A stretch of DNA of 64,000 nucleotides from Pseudoxanthomonas sp. JBR18. Lineage in GTDB: Bacteria > Pseudomonadota > Gammaproteobacteria > Xanthomonadales > Xanthomonadaceae. Positions 45,436-54,941 of the stretch are shown here, one piece after another. Each line of letters starts with the position of its first letter. Within the stretch, counting starts at the first letter, position 1. Made by a program: the position numbers and the translations under genes. Under the pieces are notes generated by a model. It saw only the letters and a program-made list of their open reading frames with translations. It made no database searches and had not been told where the DNA came from. The stretch lies in NCBI RefSeq assembly GCF_028198165.1, contig NZ_CP116339.1, positions 3,665,001 through 3,729,000 of the forward strand, read 5' to 3'.

Positions 45436-47161
45436 TGGCCACCCAACCCTTGACGACCTGCGCCACGCGCTTGGAATCCGCCTTCACCGCCTCGCGGGCC
45501 AGGCGCAGACGCTCCTCGTAGGCGTCCGGCAGCGGCAGGGCGCCGCCCTTCTCACCGCCGGAGAGCCGGGCGGTGTCCTCGGCCAGGGACAGCAGCGGAT
45601 CGTCGTTCTCCAGCATCGAGACGCTGCCGGTCGGCACGCCCTCGCCATCGGTCCCCTTCTTGCCCTTCTTGCCGCCCGCGCTGGCCGGACCGGCGATCTG
45701 GCGCAGCGCCGGGCGTAGCACGCCAAACAGCAGGGCCAGCACGATCAATGCACCCACGCCCAGGCGCAGCGCGTCGCGGATGCGCGGGTCTTCCCACCAC
45801 TTGACCGGGTCCGGGCCATCGGTGGTGGTCTTGACGAACGGCGCGTTCATCACCGACACGGTGTCGCCACGGTCGGCGTCGAAGCCCACGGCCTGCTTGA
45901 CCAGGGCCTCGACCTTGGTCAGCTCGGCGGCGCTGAGCGGCTGGTCGGTGAGCTTGCCCTTGGCATCCGGGCGCGGCACGTTGTCGATCAGGACCGCCAC
46001 CGACACGCGCTTGATGCGCCCCGCCGGCTGGCGGGTGTGCTGCAGGGTGCGGTCCAGCTCGTAGTTGCGGGTGGCGCTCTTGGAGGTCTCGGTCGGGGTG
46101 GCCGCCGCAGCGGTCTGCTGCCCAGCGGCGCCGGTCGCGGCAGCGGCGGCGTTGGGCTGGCCGGCGGCCGGCGCTGGGGCATTGGCACCCTGGCCCGGGG
46201 AATTGCTGGTCGCACCGGGGACGCCCTGCGGGCCGTTGGCGGTGCTGCTGCTGTCGCTGACCTGCTCGCTGCGCAGCTTCGGCGGGTCGCCGTTGTACAG
46301 CTCGCGGGCTTCCTCCACGACCGAAAAGTCCATGTCCACGCTGACTTCCGGATTGACCCGGCCCGGGCCGGTCATCGGCTCGAGCAGCTCGCGGATGCGC
46401 TGGTTGTAGGAGCTTTCCTGGCGGCGCACCCGGTCGAACTGCGCCGCATTGAGCGCCGCATCGCTGTTGGGATCGGAGATGGTCAACATGCGCCCGCTCT
46501 GATCCACCACGGTGACCCGGTCAGGCGACAGATCCGGGATGCTGGAGGCGACCATGTTGACGATGGCGTCGACCTGGTTGCGCTCCAGGCTGTTGCCGCC
46601 GCGCAGCTCCAGCACGACCGAGGCGCTGGCGGCCTCGCGCTGGCGGGTGAAGGCGCTGGGCTTGGGGATGGCCAGGTGCACGCGCGCCTCCCGCACCGGG
46701 CGCAGCGAGGCGATCGTGCGGGCCAGTTCGGTTTCCAGCGCGTGCTGGTAGCGCGCGCTCTCGACGAACTGGCTCACACCGAAGCCCGGGTCTTTTTCCA
46801 TCATTTCAAAGCCCATGCTGCCGTTGTCGGTCAGCCCGGCGCCGGCCAGCTTGAGGCGTGCATCGTAGACCTTGTCCTGCGGCACCGAGATCGCGCCGGT
46901 GGCCTGGTCCAGCTTGAACGGGATCTGCGCGGTGCGCAGCAGGTCGGCGGCCTCGGCCGTGCCTTTTTCGTCCAGGCCGGTGTAGAGCGGGGCGTAGTCG
47001 GGCTTCTGCGACCAGAAGAACACGAACAGGCCGGCGGCCACGGCCACGGCGATCATCGCCATCAGCCCCAGCCGACGGGTGATCTGCAGGCTCTGCACCC
47101 GGTCGAACCAGGCGCCGGCCTTTTCGCTGCTGAGAGAATCTTTGGAGAGGGCCAGGGCCAT
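45425..47161 (-). CDS. fliF: Flagellar MS-ring protein FliF
   Basis: A 578-residue inner-membrane ring protein. TM1 is at about 31-50. Ring-building domains include APLYTGLDEK and GFEMMEKDPGFGVSQFVES. A Pro/Ala/Gln-rich linker spans about 300-360, and TM2 is at about 460-482. The C-terminal tail binds FliG (about 540-578). Second gene of the fliE operon, 15 bases after fliE. Confidence 0.97.
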   Translation of the reverse strand: MALALSKDSLSSEKAGAWFDRVQSLQITRRLGLMAMIAVAVAAGLFVFFWSQKPDYAPLYTGLDEKGTAEAADLLRTAQIPFKLDQATGAISVPQDKVYDARLKLAGAGLTDNGSMGFEMMEKDPGFGVSQFVESARYQHALETELARTIASLRPVREARVHLAIPKPSAFTRQREAASASVVLELRGGNSLERNQVDAIVNMVASSIPDLSPDRVTVVDQSGRMLTISDPNSDAALNAAQFDRVRRQESSYNQRIRELLEPMTGPGRVNPEVSVDMDFSVVEEARELYNGDPPKLRSEQVSDSSSTANGPQGVPGATSNSPGQGANAPAPAAGQPNAAAAATGAAGQQTAAAATPTETSKSATRNYELDRTLQHTRQPAGRIKRVSVAVLIDNVPRPDAKGKLTDQPLSAAELTKVEALVKQAVGFDADRGDTVSVMNAPFVKTTTDGPDPVKWWEDPRIRDALRLGVGALIVLALLFGVLRPALRQIAGPASAGGKKGKKGTDGEGVPTGSVSMLENDDPLLSLAEDTARLSGGEKGGALPLPDAYEERLRLAREAVKADSKRVAQVVKGWVASEA

Positions 47162-47176
47162 CGTCGTCTACCTTGC

Positions 47177-47539
47177 TTACAGCGGCATGTTCATCACGTC
47201 CTGGTACGCCTGGACGAGTCGGTTGCGGACTTCCACGGTGGCGCGGAACGCCACCTGGGACTGCTGCGCGGCCAGCATCACCTTGGCCAGGCCGGCGTTG
47301 GGGTCGCCCATTTCAAAGGCCTTGGCCAGGTTGGCCGCATTCTGCTGGGTCTCGTTGACGCCACCGATGGCCCCGCGCAGGGTGTCGCTGAAGCTCGGCC
47401 CCTGGGTGCCGGTGGTGCCGACCAGGCCCTGGATCTCGTTGCCACGGGCGACATCGCCCACCGGACCGGCCGCGCTCTGGCTGACCTGGCTCTGGTAGCT
47501 GCGGATCTGGGACAGGATGGAATTGATGGAGTCGCTCAT
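47177..47539 (-). CDS. fliE: Flagellar hook-basal body protein FliE
   Basis: A 120-residue rod adaptor between MS ring and rod. The C-terminal half has the conserved GDPNAGLAKVMLAAQQSQVA stretch followed by VRNRLVQAYQDVMNMPL. First gene of the fliEFGHIJK operon, with a sigma-54 site about 38 bases upstream. Confidence 0.95.
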   Translation of the reverse strand: MSDSINSILSQIRSYQSQVSQSAAGPVGDVARGNEIQGLVGTTGTQGPSFSDTLRGAIGGVNETQQNAANLAKAFEMGDPNAGLAKVMLAAQQSQVAFRATVEVRNRLVQAYQDVMNMPL

Positions 47540-47576
47540 CGCAAAACGCTCGCGCCAACGGGGCGTTCAACACGAT

Positions 47577-47590
47577 GCAAGCGGTGTGCC
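47577..47590 (-). promoter_or_regulatory. Sigma-54 promoter of fliEFGHIJK
   Basis: The minus strand reads GGCACACCGCTTGC, followed by AT. GG and GC are ten bases apart. Confidence 0.82.
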
Positions 47591-47674
47591 TAAATGGCGC
47601 CGGATTTCCGGCAGGTGGCTGGATCGGGGCTGTGGCGCCGGCACGGGGGACGGCGAACCTCTTCATCCCGAAGG

Positions 47675-47691
47675 CGGCGCCAGCGGCGCCG
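47675..47691 (-). terminator. Weak terminator-like hairpin after fleQ
   Basis: CGGCGCC, a 3-base loop, then GGCGCCG, 22 bases after the fleQ stop. There is no T run. Confidence 0.35.
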
Positions 47692-47712
47692 TCACGCCCG
47701 CGGCGGCTTGAG

Positions 47713-49183
<1,471 letters not shown>

Positions 49184-49191
<8 letters not shown>

Positions 49192-49567
49192 TCCTGGCTC
49201 CTTCGGTCAGGCCCTCCAGGATCGGCATGACTTCCTGGATGTAGGACAGCTTGCTGACGAAGTTATCAGCCCCGGCACGCAATGCGTGTTCACGGTGTTC
49301 GGCGTCGTCGAAATGGCTGGCGATCACGATGTAGGGCGGATCGTCCTGGGTCTTGATCAGGCGGGTGGCCTGCAGGCCGCCCATCTCGGGCATGGCCAGG
49401 TCCATGAGCACTACCTTCGGACGCAGGGTTTCGGAGCGTTCGATCGCCTCCAACCCGTTGGCCGCGCTTCCCACGATGTCCAGCCAGTCGACCTTGCGGA
49501 AATGCCGCATTGCAGCGTTGATGAAACCTTCGTGGTCGTCGACCAGCAACACGGTGAGCTTGCTCAT
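49184..49567 (-). CDS. Receiver-only response regulator
   Basis: A 127-residue single receiver domain with Asp10/Asp11, phospho-acceptor Asp56 (VLMDLAMPEMGG), Ser in IASHFD and Lys in NFVSKLS. The fold resembles the receiver of NarL-type regulators, but there is no output domain. It sits between rpoN (8-base gap) and fleQ (8-base overlap). No kinase is adjacent. It may act through FleQ, whose own receiver is degenerate, but that is a guess. Confidence 0.88.
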
Positions 49568-49575
49568 AGTTGTCC

Positions 49576-50973
49576 TTATCCTGCCCGTGCCAGCAGCGAT
49601 TTGCTGCTCCTCCGGCGTTCGCGGGCTGGGGCAATGTCCAACTGCTCGCGATACTTGGCGACGGTGCGTCGGGCGATGTTAACGCCTTGGCGGGACAACA
49701 GTCCGGCAATGGCCTCGTCCGCCAGGGGCCGACCGGCTGGCTCGCTCTCGATCAGGCGGCGGACCATGGCCTTGACGGCCTGCCCGGAGACGCTGGCGCC
49801 CTCCAGGCGCACGGCGAAGAAGTGCTTGAGCTCGAAGGTGCCGCGCGGGGTCTGGATGTACTTGCCGGTGGTGATGCGCGAAATGGTCGACTCGTGCATG
49901 CCGATCTCCTCAGCGATTTCCTTGAGGGTCAGCGGCGCCATGGCTTCCTCGCCGCGGACCAGGAAGGCAGCCTGGCGCTCGACGATGGCGCGAGTGGCGC
50001 GCAGCAGGGTTTCGTAGCGCATGGACAGGCCGCGGGTGAGCCAGCGCGCTTCCTGCAGCATGTCGCGCAACGGCTGGGCCGCCTCGCCGGCCTCGGCCAG
50101 GGCGCGCTCGTGCATGGGATTGATGCTGACCCGGTGGGTGGTGGCCGGGTTGAGTGCGACCCGCCAGCTGCCGTCGGCGTGCCAGGCGAGCACGTCGGGA
50201 ATCACCACCGCGTTGCTTTCCGGCAGCAGGTGTTCGCCCGGGCGGGGCTGCAGGGACAGGATCAGGCGCACCGCCTCGCGCACATCGGCTTCTTCGGCGT
50301 CCAGCTGGCGGGCCAGGCGCGGATAGTCGTGCTCGGCCAGGGCCGACAGATCGGTGTCCAAAATCCGGCCTGCCAGGTGCCGGGCGGGGACGCGGCCGGG
50401 CAGGGCGGCCAGCTGGGCCTGCAGGCATTCGCGCAGGTCACAGGCGGCCAGGCCTGTGGGGTCGCCCCGCACGATGCGCTGGCGGATGGCCTCCACCTCG
50501 CCGGCGGTCATGGCGAAACGGGCGCAGGCCAGCTTCTGCAGTGCATCCAGCGAGGCGGCCAGATAGCCGGCCTCGTCGGTCTGCTCCAGCCAGAACGCGG
50601 CCACGGCCAGAGCGCTGTCGTCCAGGTCGTAGGCCAGCTCACGGAGCACGCGCACATGCGGGTCGGTCGATTCGCCGGCCGCCACGCGCTGCATGCGGTC
50701 ATCGTCGCCCTCGTTCCAACTGCTTCCGGCCACATCCCACATGGAGCTTTCCGGCAGTTCGTCGAAGGCGGCCACGTCGCTCGCGTCGGCGTCCTGGCGG
50801 GGCGCTTCCTCGGCTTCCTGCTCTTCCAGTTCCAGCAGGGGATTGGTTTCGAGCGCGCGCCGGATCTCCAGTTCCAGCTGCAGGCCGTCCAGTTGGAGCA
50901 GGCGGATGGATTGAAGCAGTTGCGGGGTCAGGTGCAGCTGCTGACCAAGCTGGGTCGAGAGCGATGCCTTCAT
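49576..50973 (-). CDS. rpoN: RNA polymerase sigma-54 factor RpoN
   Basis: A 465-residue factor. The N-terminal activator-interacting region (QQLHLTPQLLQSIRLLQLDGLQLE) is followed by an acidic region, core-binding and HTH parts, and the C-terminal RpoN box ARRTVAKYRE. I start at ATG 50973, where GGGGATGG lies upstream and the normal N-terminus begins. Its place inside the flagellar block resembles rpoN2 of Xanthomonas. A second rpoN elsewhere is likely but not visible. Confidence 0.95.
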   Translation of the reverse strand: MKASLSTQLGQQLHLTPQLLQSIRLLQLDGLQLELEIRRALETNPLLELEEQEAEEAPRQDADASDVAAFDELPESSMWDVAGSSWNEGDDDRMQRVAAGESTDPHVRVLRELAYDLDDSALAVAAFWLEQTDEAGYLAASLDALQKLACARFAMTAGEVEAIRQRIVRGDPTGLAACDLRECLQAQLAALPGRVPARHLAGRILDTDLSALAEHDYPRLARQLDAEEADVREAVRLILSLQPRPGEHLLPESNAVVIPDVLAWHADGSWRVALNPATTHRVSINPMHERALAEAGEAAQPLRDMLQEARWLTRGLSMRYETLLRATRAIVERQAAFLVRGEEAMAPLTLKEIAEEIGMHESTISRITTGKYIQTPRGTFELKHFFAVRLEGASVSGQAVKAMVRRLIESEPAGRPLADEAIAGLLSRQGVNIARRTVAKYREQLDIAPARERRRSSKSLLARAG

Positions 50974-51055
50974 GTGTCCATCCCCGGATGCGCCGACATA
51001 TGGCGTTACGGAACACATCTTGCAGGCGGGTGTGACAACTTTATAATCAGGGCAT

Positions 51056-51108
51056 CTGTAAGGAGTTGAGGGGGTTTACCCTACAAAATGTAGGGAATGG
51101 CCTTACAG
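51056..51108. repeat. Nested inverted repeats upstream of rpoN
   Basis: An outer pair CTGTAAGG (51056-51063) / CCTTACAG (51101-51108) encloses an inner pair CCCTACA / TGTAGGG with loop AAA (51079-51095). All are perfect. They lie 83-135 bases before the rpoN start, just upstream of a minus-strand TATAAA (-10-like). An operator or RNA structure is possible. Confidence 0.65.
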
Positions 51109-51166
51109 GTGAAATGGAGGGAGACCCGCCGCCAAAGCGCTGACGCGGGTCTGCGTGATCTGCGTC

Positions 51167-51185
51167 ACGCTCCGTTCCGGAGCGT
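51167..51185 (-). terminator. Terminator-like hairpin after the LuxR-type regulator
   Basis: An 8-bp perfect stem ACGCTCCG/CGGAGCGT with a 3-base loop, 11 bases after the stop at 51196. A second 8-bp stem (AGACCCGC/GCGGGTCT) follows at 51122-51152. Neither has a T run. Confidence 0.45.
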
Positions 51186-51195
51186 TTGTGCCGCC

Positions 51196-51828
51196 TCAGC
51201 CAAGTTCGGCCAAGTGCTTGGCTGCCAGCAGGAGCAGGTCGTTGGCGCGTCGACAGCCCAGTGATTCCATCATCCGGGCCCGATGGGTCTCCACCGTCTT
51301 GATGCTGATGCCCAGGTCCGCGGCGATTTCCTTGGTGCTCTGGCCGCGGCCGATCTCACGCAGGATCTGGCGCTGACGCGGCGGCAGTGCGGCGACCCCT
51401 TGGAGCTTCTCGCGACCCAGCATCGGCGCCAGCATGCTGGAGGAGATCTGCGGACTGAGGAAGAGCTGCCCGGCAAAGGCCGCGCGCAGTGCCAGTTCAA
51501 GCTCGAGCGGTGCGGCATCCTTGACGATGAAGCCGGCCGCGCCACGGTCCAGTGCCTCGCGCACGTGGACCGGATCGTCGTACATGGACATCATCACCAC
51601 ACGCGTGCGCGGCATGGCGCGCAGGATGTCGCTCAAGGCATCCAGGCCACTGCGGCCCGGCAGGGACAGGTCCATGAGGACCACGTCGGGGCGATGCAGC
51701 AGGGTCATGTCCAGCGCGAGCTGGGCGGTGCTGGCCTCGGCGACGACGTCAATGTCGGCAAAGCCCTGCAGCAGGCGTGAAAGGCCGGCGCGGACAAGCG
51801 TGTGGTCATCAACAATGAGGATTCGCAC
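51196..51828 (-). CDS. NarL/LuxR-family response regulator
   Basis: A 210-residue two-domain regulator. The receiver has Asp7/Asp8, phospho-acceptor Asp53 and KDAAP. A LuxR-type helix-turn-helix follows (LPPRQRQILREIGRG, STKEIAADLGISIKTVETHRARM). I start at GTG 51828 because family members begin VRILIVDDH; no good ribosome site is seen. A GTG at 51882 would add 18 residues. It lies between the PilZ-like gene and rpoN. Target genes and kinase are unknown. Confidence 0.85.
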   Translation of the reverse strand: MRILIVDDHTLVRAGLSRLLQGFADIDVVAEASTAQLALDMTLLHRPDVVLMDLSLPGRSGLDALSDILRAMPRTRVVMMSMYDDPVHVREALDRGAAGFIVKDAAPLELELALRAAFAGQLFLSPQISSSMLAPMLGREKLQGVAALPPRQRQILREIGRGQSTKEIAADLGISIKTVETHRARMMESLGCRRANDLLLLAAKHLAELG

Positions 51829-51963
51829 GGGGGAATGCGCTGCGCCTGCGGATGACGCACCATAACGGAGCCGCCACGGCACGCCAACCTTGCAGGGTGA
51901 AGCGAAAGTCCACAGCGCCGGCGCGGGCTGGCCACGACGGCCGATACGCTGAGGTGCAGCGTG

Positions 51964-52539
51964 TTATCGCTCGCGGCGTGCTTCGGCGATCTGGCGACGG
52001 TGCAGGCGGAACAGGTGGCGCTCCAGCGCCGATTCCAGGCCCGGGCCCAATTCGCCAAATGCCAGCCAGACGAAGAAGCCACCGCTCCCGGTGGCGGCCT
52101 CGGCCAGGACGGTGACCGGCAGTTCGATCGGTTCGGGAAGCCAGTCGGAAGGCTGCAGGCAGACCACGCCGGCGGCGCCGGGTGCGGCACCGGTGCGCGC
52201 GCCCAGCTCCAGGCGGATGCCGCGGCGGGACCAGCGGACCGGGCGCAGGGCGGGGAAATCCTCGCCCTGGCGCACCAGCCGCCCGATGAGCGCCAGCAGC
52301 AGGTCGAGCTTGGCGTCCATGCGCTGCACCATCAAGGGCAGTTCGCCACGCTCCTCGGTACTGTCCTCGCTGCGCAGGTCCTCGATCTGGCCCAAGGCAC
52401 GCAGCAGCGATTCGGCCGCGGCCTGGCGTCCGCCGCCACTGCCGGCGCGGAACTCGGCCGGCTGCAGCAGTTCGCAGCTCAAGGCATCGTCGAAGAGCTG
52501 CGATTCGGCCGGATGGTGGATGGCGATGCCTGAGTTCAT
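51964..52539 (-). CDS. PilZ-like flagellar-cluster protein
   Basis: A 191-residue soluble protein. A helical N-terminal half has heptad-like hydrophobic spacing (ALIGRL, MDAKLDLLLA). A C-terminal beta-rich part begins at about residue 105 (RWSRRGIRLEL) and ends in an Arg-rich helix (RHLFRLHRRQIAEARRE). This layout resembles the atypical, oligomeric PilZ proteins of Xanthomonas. The full RxxxR and D/NxSxxG c-di-GMP motifs are not evident. It overlaps fliT by one base. Confidence 0.65.
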   Translation of the reverse strand: MNSGIAIHHPAESQLFDDALSCELLQPAEFRAGSGGGRQAAAESLLRALGQIEDLRSEDSTEERGELPLMVQRMDAKLDLLLALIGRLVRQGEDFPALRPVRWSRRGIRLELGARTGAAPGAAGVVCLQPSDWLPEPIELPVTVLAEAATGSGGFFVWLAFGELGPGLESALERHLFRLHRRQIAEARRER

Positions 52540-52844
52540 TAAAGCCAGCCGCCCCGGGCATAGGCGCGCGCGGCGCGGGTCGCCTGGGACTGGGCGCGCA
52601 TGAGTTCCAGGATCCGCGCCTGACGTTCACGCATGCGCCGGATCAGGTCGTATTGCATGGTGTTGAGCTGCTTCAGCTCGTCCCGCACCGCCTCCACGTC
52701 GGCGCCAGCGCAGTACGCGCGCAGGTGCTGGTCATGCTCGACAAGCATGTCCTTCATCTCGTCGAACTGGTCGTGCGCGAGCGCCGAGGCGAGCGCGGTG
52801 ACCTGGGCCTGCAGTGACTGGACGGTGTGGGGCTGGAGGGTCAT
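52539..52844 (-). CDS. fliT: FliT-like flagellar chaperone
   Basis: A 101-residue all-helical, charged protein in the fliT position directly after fliS (4-base overlap). In the family, FliT chaperones the cap protein FliD. Assignment rests mostly on size, helix content and position, since FliT sequences vary widely. Confidence 0.65.
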   Translation of the reverse strand: MTLQPHTVQSLQAQVTALASALAHDQFDEMKDMLVEHDQHLRAYCAGADVEAVRDELKQLNTMQYDLIRRMRERQARILELMRAQSQATRAARAYARGGWL

Positions 52845-53254
52845 GCCGGTTCCGGGAATCCACGTTGGCCGGCCGGGATCGCATCCCAGGCCGAGTTGAT
52901 CTCGCCGAGCAGCTCAAGGGCTTCCCCAAGCGCGGCCTCGTCGTTGTGCAGGTTGGCCTCGGTCAGCCGCTGCATCACGTATTCGTAGAGGGAGGACAGG
53001 TTGGTGGCGATCTCGCCGCCGGCCTCATGGTCCAGCGAGCCATTCAAGTGCCCCACGATCGCGCAGGCTTCGCCGATGGCCTTGCCCTTGCGGGCCTGGT
53101 CGCCCTGGGTCAGGCAGGCCTGTGCCAGGCGGATGCGCTGGCACGCACCGTTGAACAGCAGGGCGACCAGCTTGTGCGGATCGGCCTCGGTCACGCTGGT
53201 GGTGACGCCGACCTTGCGGTACTGCTCTGCGTATTGGCGACTTGAACCGTACAT
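52841..53254 (-). CDS. fliS: Flagellin chaperone FliS
   Basis: A 137-residue helical export chaperone that binds the flagellin C-terminus. It begins MYGSSRQYAEQYRKV and shows ADPHKLVALLFNGA. The ATG at 53254 has GAGGAG upstream. It carries its own sigma-28 promoter, separate from fliD, and is followed by fliT and the PilZ-like gene. Confidence 0.94.
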   Translation of the reverse strand: MYGSSRQYAEQYRKVGVTTSVTEADPHKLVALLFNGACQRIRLAQACLTQGDQARKGKAIGEACAIVGHLNGSLDHEAGGEIATNLSSLYEYVMQRLTEANLHNDEAALGEALELLGEINSAWDAIPAGQRGFPEPA

Positions 53255-53354
53255 GGAGAACTCCTCGGGTGGTCCTGATCCCGTCCCGGGATCGCGTCGG
53301 CCGCCGCTGTGCTGGCCAAGCCCGAATGGACCGTGGTGGTGATGGTTGCCCAAG

Positions 53355-53381
53355 TTATCGGCCGCCAGCCCATGGGACTTG
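53355..53381 (-). promoter_or_regulatory. Sigma-28 (FliA) promoter of fliS-fliT
   Basis: The minus strand reads CAAGTCCC (preceded by T), 11 bases, GCCGATAA, a perfect -10. It lies about 101 bases before the fliS ATG. Confidence 0.82.
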
Positions 53382-53402
53382 AGTGCTGGCGGCGCGCCGC
53401 AC

Positions 53403-54734
53403 TCACGATTCCAGCAGGCTGCTCAGCGAACCGGCCGAGCTCTGCATCTGGGTGATCATGGTTTCCATCGCGGTGAACTGCGCGGTGTACTGGTTGCTGA
53501 GTTTGTCCATCCGCGCATCCAGCGCATCCATCTGGTCCGACAGGTCGGAGATCTGATCGTTGAGGCTGTTGGTGCGCATGACCAATGTGCCATTGGTCGA
53601 GTTGAGGTTGCTGTTGAGCATCGAGCTCAGGCCGGCGCTGTAGGTGCCGTCCTTGCCGAACATGTTCTTGGCCGCAAGCGGGTCGGCCGCTATGGCCGTA
53701 TCGAGCGCGCTGGCGGAAAAGGACATCACGCCATCCTTGTCCAGGGTCAGGCCCAGCGCCTTGAGGTCGACCAGGTTTGCGCTGACCGAGCCACGCAGCT
53801 GCTGTTGCAGGCTGCGGATCAGCGAGTCGCCGGTGAGGGTGGAGGCGGTCTTGGTATCGGGGTTGTAGGCAGAGCTCGACTTGAGCAGGGTGTTGGTGGC
53901 GTTGTAGGCAGCGGCGAAGGCGGTCAGATTGCCCTTGAGGGCGCTGGTGTCCGAGGCGACGGTGAGGCTGAAATTGCTGCCCTCGGCGGCCTTGGTCAGG
54001 TTCAGGACCACGCCCGGCACCAGATCGGCCACCGTATTGCTGCTGGAGGTCCGCTCGAAGCCGTCCACCCGCACCACGGCGTCCTTGGCCGCGATCGTGG
54101 CGCTCAGGCCGCTGTTGCTGGTGCCGTCATAGGTCAGCCCGGCCAGACCGGTCGAATCGGCCGAGGCGGTCACGGTGAGGGCGCCGGCCTCCCCGGTATT
54201 GGTGGAGCTGAAGACCAGGTGCTGGCCGTCATCGGCGGTGACCACGCTGGCGGTGACGCCGACGCCGCCAGCGGCCTTGTTCACTGCCGCGGCGATGGTG
54301 GCCAGGGTGTCGTCGGCGCCGATGGTGACCTCGATGGTCTTGTCATCTCCGTAGCTGAAGGTCAGCGTCCCGCTGCCTACCGTGGCCCCACTTGCATAGG
54401 CGCCCGAGGACAGCTTCTGTGCGGTGGCCAACTGGACCACCTCGACGCTATAGCTGCCGGTGGCCGAGTTGCTGGTCGTGGTCGCGGTGAATCCTGCGTC
54501 GGCCTGCACCGTGGCTTTGTAGGCGGTCGTGTCAGCGCTGCTGATGACCTTGTTCAGCGCGCTCTGCAGCGTGGTCATGCTGCTCTTGACCTGGCCGATG
54601 GCGCTCAGCTTGGCGGTTGCCGCGCTCCCCGCGCTGTTGATCCGGGTCGCAGCGGGGGTCCGGGCGGCGGTGACCAGTTGACTGACCAGGGACGGGATGT
54701 CCAGCCCGGAACCGGTGACGGAGGAAGTGGCCAT
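53403..54734 (-). CDS. fliD: Flagellar cap protein FliD
   Basis: A 443-residue filament cap. The N-terminal D0 part (SGLDIPSLVSQLVTAARTPA) is followed by a Thr/Ser/Ala-rich middle region and a C-terminal coiled coil (DQISDLSDQMDALDARMDKL) ending near MITQMQSS. A sigma-54 element lies about 109 bases upstream, after the fliC terminator. Confidence 0.95.
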   Translation of the reverse strand: MATSSVTGSGLDIPSLVSQLVTAARTPAATRINSAGSAATAKLSAIGQVKSSMTTLQSALNKVISSADTTAYKATVQADAGFTATTTSNSATGSYSVEVVQLATAQKLSSGAYASGATVGSGTLTFSYGDDKTIEVTIGADDTLATIAAAVNKAAGGVGVTASVVTADDGQHLVFSSTNTGEAGALTVTASADSTGLAGLTYDGTSNSGLSATIAAKDAVVRVDGFERTSSSNTVADLVPGVVLNLTKAAEGSNFSLTVASDTSALKGNLTAFAAAYNATNTLLKSSSAYNPDTKTASTLTGDSLIRSLQQQLRGSVSANLVDLKALGLTLDKDGVMSFSASALDTAIAADPLAAKNMFGKDGTYSAGLSSMLNSNLNSTNGTLVMRTNSLNDQISDLSDQMDALDARMDKLSNQYTAQFTAMETMITQMQSSAGSLSSLLES

Positions 54735-54842
54735 GTGTGGTCTACCTTGGGCTGTGAGACGGCGGCGCGGAGGTGGAGAGGTGCATTGCGGGTATCGGCC
54801 GGCGAGGGCCAGTCTTTAACGCAGCGGTGCTGCGGGTGTAAT

Positions 54843-54856
54843 GCAATTTCCATGCC
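54843..54856 (-). promoter_or_regulatory. Sigma-54 promoter of fliD
   Basis: The minus strand reads GGCATGGAAATTGC, followed by A. GG and GC are ten bases apart and TTGCA is kept. Confidence 0.75.
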
Positions 54857-54867
54857 GGAATCGGCGT

Positions 54868-54903
54868 CAAACAAAAGAAGGCCCCTCCTGGGAGGGGCCT
54901 TTG
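54868..54903 (-). terminator. Rho-independent terminator of fliC
   Basis: A 10-bp stem AGGCCCCTCC/GGAGGGGCCT with a minimal loop, followed on the minus strand by TTCTTTTGTTT. Confidence 0.9.
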
Positions 54904-54941
54904 CTTGCCTGGTGCGCCGGGGATGACCGGCGTGCCGCTGC

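Noticed and set aside
53255..53353. Upstream extension of fliS with a His-rich stretch that looks like a tag
   Set aside because: The strong GAGGAG site and family N-terminus MYGSS place the start at 53254; the His codons are chance.
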